Assembly: GCA_015663235.1 (NCBI GenBank)
Contig: DQSL01000057.1
Location: 1-33,817, forward strand
DNA length: 33,817 nt
DNA from: Mariprofundaceae bacterium
Lineage (GTDB): Bacteria; Pseudomonadota; Zetaproteobacteria; Mariprofundales; Mariprofundaceae
Reading direction: 5' to 3'
This document shows positions 30,056 to 33,817 of this stretch, piece after piece. The notes beneath the pieces were generated by a model that was given only the letters and a program-made list of their open reading frames with translations, made no database searches and had not been told where the DNA came from. The position numbers and the translations under genes were made by a program. The number at the start of each line of letters is the position of its first letter. Position 1 is the stretch's first letter.

Positions 30056-31197
30056 ATTACCCTCTCAAAACTGGCGATTTCTGCCAGCACGTTTTTATGT
30101 TGTTCATTGTCTTTCAATAACTGTATCTGTTGTTGCACGTCTGCATCATCTGCTGCAAGTTGCGCCAAAGCCCACACGGCATGACCGCGAATAAGCGGTT
30201 CATTATCGTGTAAAACATCAAGCAATTGTGGCACAAAAATCATATCACCACTATTACCCATCGCAATACACACATTGCGTAAAAGCCCAGCACGTTTACT
30301 GCGTTTGATAGCGGATTTGCGAAACATTTGGCGAAAATCATCATCATCCAAGCGCAGAAGCATAGCAAGGTTGGGCAAAAATGTATCCTCGCGTGGTTTA
30401 AGGTAATCTATTTCAGGCTTTTTGGCTTTTTGATTCCACGGGCAAATGGTTTGGCAATCATCACAACCAAAAATGCGATCCCCCATAGGTTTTCTTAAAT
30501 TTTCAGGGATAAAACCATTAAACTCAATGGTTAAATAGGAAATGCAAAGCCGCGCATCCACCACATAAGGCGAGACAATCGCACCCGTGGGGCATGCAGG
30601 CATACAATCGGTGCATGTGCCGCAATGCAGGGTGGCTTCCGTGTCGGGTTTAATGTCTGCGGTGGTAAAAAGCTCGGCTAAAAAGAACCAAGACCCATAA
30701 TCACGATTAATACTTAACGAATGTTTGCCTTGCCAAGCTAGACCACCTTTGGCGGCAAGGGCATGTTCCAACACGGGGGCAGTATCCACATAAACACGCT
30801 GCCCATGTTCACCAAGCAAAACATCCAAATCTCGCGCTAAAGCTTTGAGCTTCTTCTTCATCAGTTCATGGTAGTCATCACCTCTGGCATAGCTGGCAAT
30901 AATGCCTTGTTGTGGTGTCACTTTTTCATAATCAGGGGCGGCATACGGAAAACCTAAAGAAATCACGCTTTGAATACCATCCAGCATGGTGGCAGGTTGT
31001 TTGCGCCGCATGGTGCGCACTTTTTCACCCATATAGTCCATCTCACCAAACATCTTAGCATCCACCCACCTGTCCAAAGCCTCTTGGTCGATGCTATTGA
31101 TATGTGGGCGTGTAAAAGCGCACAGTTCAAAGCCGTGTTGTTTGGCGAGTTCGCGGATTTTATCTTTTGTTTGTTGTGTCATACGCGGCGTATTCAA
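30052..31197 (-). CDS. queG: Epoxyqueuosine reductase
   Basis: CGTCTDCMPACPTGAIVSPYVVDARLCISYLTIE and CDDCQTICPWNQKAKKPE Fe-S motifs; C-terminal HEAT-like repeat. Confidence 0.96.
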   Translation of the reverse strand: MNTPRMTQQTKDKIRELAKQHGFELCAFTRPHINSIDQEALDRWVDAKMFGEMDYMGEKVRTMRRKQPATMLDGIQSVISLGFPYAAPDYEKVTPQQGIIASYARGDDYHELMKKKLKALARDLDVLLGEHGQRVYVDTAPVLEHALAAKGGLAWQGKHSLSINRDYGSWFFLAELFTTADIKPDTEATLHCGTCTDCMPACPTGAIVSPYVVDARLCISYLTIEFNGFIPENLRKPMGDRIFGCDDCQTICPWNQKAKKPEIDYLKPREDTFLPNLAMLLRLDDDDFRQMFRKSAIKRSKRAGLLRNVCIAMGNSGDMIFVPQLLDVLHDNEPLIRGHAVWALAQLAADDADVQQQIQLLKDNEQHKNVLAEIASFERVI

Positions 31198-31278
31198 GCA
31201 TATAGGGCTTATTTAAAGTATGTTTTTATTCTGTAATAATTAAACTATGGTTGCGACTTAGGGAACACTTGAGCAAGC

Positions 31279-31887
31279 ATGGAGAGCCTAATGTCTGATG
31301 ATTTTGATGTGAATGACCCGAAAAACAAAGTAGCCATGGCACATGTTAAAGCTTTGTTGGCGCATTTTGGCGAAGACCCTGAGCGAGAAGGTTTGCTGGA
31401 AACACCCAAACGTGTGGTCAAAGCATTTGAGGAATATTTTTCAGGTTACAAAGAAGACCCATCCGAACATTTGCGCAAAACCTTTGAGGAAGTTGAAGGT
31501 TATGATGAGTTGGTGATGGTGTCTGACATTGATGTGCATAGCCATTGCGAACATCATCTTGCGCCATTCTTTGGTAAAGCGCATGTGGCGTATATTCCCA
31601 ATGGTCGCGTTGTGGGTTTGTCGAAACTCGGGCGTTTGGTGGATGGGTTTGCCAAACGATTGCAGGTACAGGAAAAGCTGACCATGCAAATTCACAATGC
31701 CATGGAAGAGGTGTTGCAGCCAGCGGGTATAGCTGTTATTTTACAATGTAAACATTCATGTATGTGTTATCGCGGGGTGAAAAAACCAGATGCAATTACC
31801 ACCACATCCAAGCTTAGTGGCGCATTTATGAACAACCCATCCTCGCGCCTTGAACTCTTCCAATTGATTAATAATAAGAACATCTAA
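31279..31887 (+). CDS. folE: GTP cyclohydrolase I
   Basis: DIDVHSHCEHHLAPFFGKAHVAYIPNGRVVGLSKLGRLVDGFAKRLQVQE; CKHSCMCYRGVKK. Confidence 0.97.
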   Translation: MESLMSDDFDVNDPKNKVAMAHVKALLAHFGEDPEREGLLETPKRVVKAFEEYFSGYKEDPSEHLRKTFEEVEGYDELVMVSDIDVHSHCEHHLAPFFGKAHVAYIPNGRVVGLSKLGRLVDGFAKRLQVQEKLTMQIHNAMEEVLQPAGIAVILQCKHSCMCYRGVKKPDAITTTSKLSGAFMNNPSSRLELFQLINNKNI

Positions 31888-31977
31888 ATATCTCTCTGCT
31901 GGTATTTTGCTAACAAATTAGGCACTCTGCGCCGCCTTTGAGTATCATTGGTTGTTGTTATAACCACGGAGAAACCC

Positions 31978-33495
31978 ATGTTTTACGCATTATATAAAAA
32001 GCACGTTTGGAGTGCCAAAGACGATATTTTATCAGGTTTGACTGTGGCGCTTGCCTTGGTTCCTGAAGCTGTTGCTTTTGCCTTTGTCGCTGGCGTACAT
32101 CCTTTGGTTGGTTTGTATGCTGCATTTATGGTGGGTTTGATTACATCATTGGTGGGCGGTCGCCCAGGTATGATTTCTGGGGCAACGGGTGCGTTGGCTG
32201 TGGTGATGGTGGCGTTGGTCGCCCAACATGGTGTGGAGTATTTGTTTGCCACTGTGGTTTTGATGGGTGTGTTGCAGGTTGCCTTTGGTCTGCTTAAGTT
32301 TGGTAAGTTTATTCGTATGGTTCCCTATCCTGTGATGCTTGGTTTTGTGAATGGGTTGGCGATTGTGATTTTTTTAGCACAAATCCCACAGTTCAAAGTG
32401 GGTGATGAATGGATGCAGGGTGCTGACTTATATATGATGCTTGGGCTTGTGTTTGCCACCATGGCAATCATGTTTTTCCTACCCAAAATCACCCGCGCTG
32501 TACCTGCTGGATTGGTGGCGATTGCGGGGTTATCGGCAATCGTTATCTTTGCAGGTTTTGATACCAAAACAGTAGGGGATATTGCATCCATTGGTGGTTC
32601 GCTTCCACCATTTCATATTCCTGAAATCCCTTTAAACTTTGAAACACTGTATATCATTCTTCCGTATGCTGTGATTCTTGCAGCCATTGGTTTGATTGAG
32701 TCGTTATTGACCATGACAGTGATTGATGAAATGACAGATACACGAGGGCAGGGTAATCGTGTGTCTATCGGGCAAGGTGCTGCCAATGTGGTCACTGGCT
32801 TCTTTGGTGGCATGGGTGGTTGTGCGATGATTGGACAATCCATGATTAATATTTCATCAGGTGGTCGCCGTAATCTATCTGGCATTGCTGCGGCATTATT
32901 TTTATTGTCGTTTATCTTATTTGCCAATGAATTGATTGAAATGATTCCAGTTGCTGTGCTGGTGGGCATCATGTTTATGGTGGTGATTGGTACATTTGAG
33001 TGGGGCAGTTTTAATATGTTCAACAAAATCCCCAAAGAAGATGTGTTTGTGGTGGTCTTGGTAACTGTGGTGACCGTGTTTACCGATCTTGCCATTGCCG
33101 TGGTTGTGGGTGTGATTGCATCGGCTTTGGTATTTGCATGGAAAAATGCCAAACATATTTATGCAGTGGGCAAAGATTTGGAATCGGGTGAGCGAGTGTA
33201 TGAAATTCATGGTCCATTATTCTTTGCATCAGCGCACCGATTTAATGAATTGTTTGACCCCAAAAATGACCCAGATGAAGTGATTATTGATTTTGCGCAC
33301 TCGCGTGTTGCCGACCATTCAGCCATTGAAGCCATTGATAATTTGGCAGAAAAATATACCAAAGCAGGCAAGAAACTGCACTTGCGTCACCTCAGTAAAG
33401 AGTGCAGGGCGTTGTTGGAAAAAGCGGGGGGGCTTGTTGAAATCAACATCAAAGAAGATCCGCATTATCACATCGCAGACGACAAACTAGCTTAA
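31978..33495 (+). CDS. SulP-family anion transporter with C-terminal STAS domain
   Basis: [69 protein letters not shown]-like [21 protein letters not shown]. Confidence 0.94.
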   Translation: MFYALYKKHVWSAKDDILSGLTVALALVPEAVAFAFVAGVHPLVGLYAAFMVGLITSLVGGRPGMISGATGALAVVMVALVAQHGVEYLFATVVLMGVLQVAFGLLKFGKFIRMVPYPVMLGFVNGLAIVIFLAQIPQFKVGDEWMQGADLYMMLGLVFATMAIMFFLPKITRAVPAGLVAIAGLSAIVIFAGFDTKTVGDIASIGGSLPPFHIPEIPLNFETLYIILPYAVILAAIGLIESLLTMTVIDEMTDTRGQGNRVSIGQGAANVVTGFFGGMGGCAMIGQSMINISSGGRRNLSGIAAALFLLSFILFANELIEMIPVAVLVGIMFMVVIGTFEWGSFNMFNKIPKEDVFVVVLVTVVTVFTDLAIAVVVGVIASALVFAWKNAKHIYAVGKDLESGERVYEIHGPLFFASAHRFNELFDPKNDPDEVIIDFAHSRVADHSAIEAIDNLAEKYTKAGKKLHLRHLSKECRALLEKAGGLVEINIKEDPHYHIADDKLA

Positions 33496-33646
33496 TTGAT
33501 TTAGCTCTCCTCTTATTTGTGGGCTAACGGCGTTCAATTTTCACCATGTGCAAGTAGCACACTCTGAATATTTGCCTTGTTATCCCGCAAAACGAAGCAA
33601 GCTCGAAGCTCGAATCAATTATAGACTATTATTTCTTATGTATTGT

Positions 33647-33817
33647 CTAAGTTTTGTTTTGGGGAATAAACATCGCATCACCGTATGAATAAAAGCGATA
33701 GTTTTGCTCGATGGCATGGCGGTAGGCTTGTTTGATGGTGTTTTGCCCTGCAAGCGCTGAGACCAGCATTAGCAATGTTGATTTGGGCAGGTGAAAGTTG
33801 GTGAGTAGGGCATCAAT
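33647..33817 (-). CDS. queA: S-adenosylmethionine:tRNA ribosyltransferase-isomerase, C-terminal part (truncated by window end)
   Basis: Minus-strand translation [55 protein letters not shown]. Confidence 0.95.
   Translation of the reverse strand: MDALLTNFHLPKSTLLMLVSALAGQNTIKQAYRHAIEQNYRFYSYGDAMFIPQNKT

Overview
The window is mostly housekeeping genes of a Gram-negative, proteobacterium-like chromosome. It holds the 3' end of rplQ, a FadL/TraF-like outer-membrane protein, a complete F-type ATP synthase operon (atpIBEFHAGDC), trpF-trpB-trpA, an MBL-fold hydrolase, accD and folC. These are followed by a CPA2 antiporter with a separate CBS-domain protein, ubiG, lptD, surA, pdxA, yqgE, a flavodoxin, thrB, mnmA, sspA, thiD, thiE, gph, queG, folE, a SulP transporter and the 3' end of queA. 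The one clearly accessory interval is ~24.18-25.86 kb, between thrB and mnmA. It contains a frameshifted Phd/YefM-type antitoxin remnant and a diverged second copy of the mnmA 3' tail. Next comes a TTGACA promoter with a symmetric 30-bp dyad, an intact winged-helix protein, and an AbiEii-like nucleotidyltransferase that has lost a catalytic Asp and is frameshifted. I read this as a decayed AbiE-like toxin-antitoxin module inserted at the mnmA 3' end. Other points of interest are a SurA with an appended NTF2-like (Cds6-like) C-terminal domain, an LptD with exactly two cysteines, a REP-like palindromic element, and a long stem-loop 5' of thiE. All calls come from reading the sequence and remembered family motifs; no database search was run.
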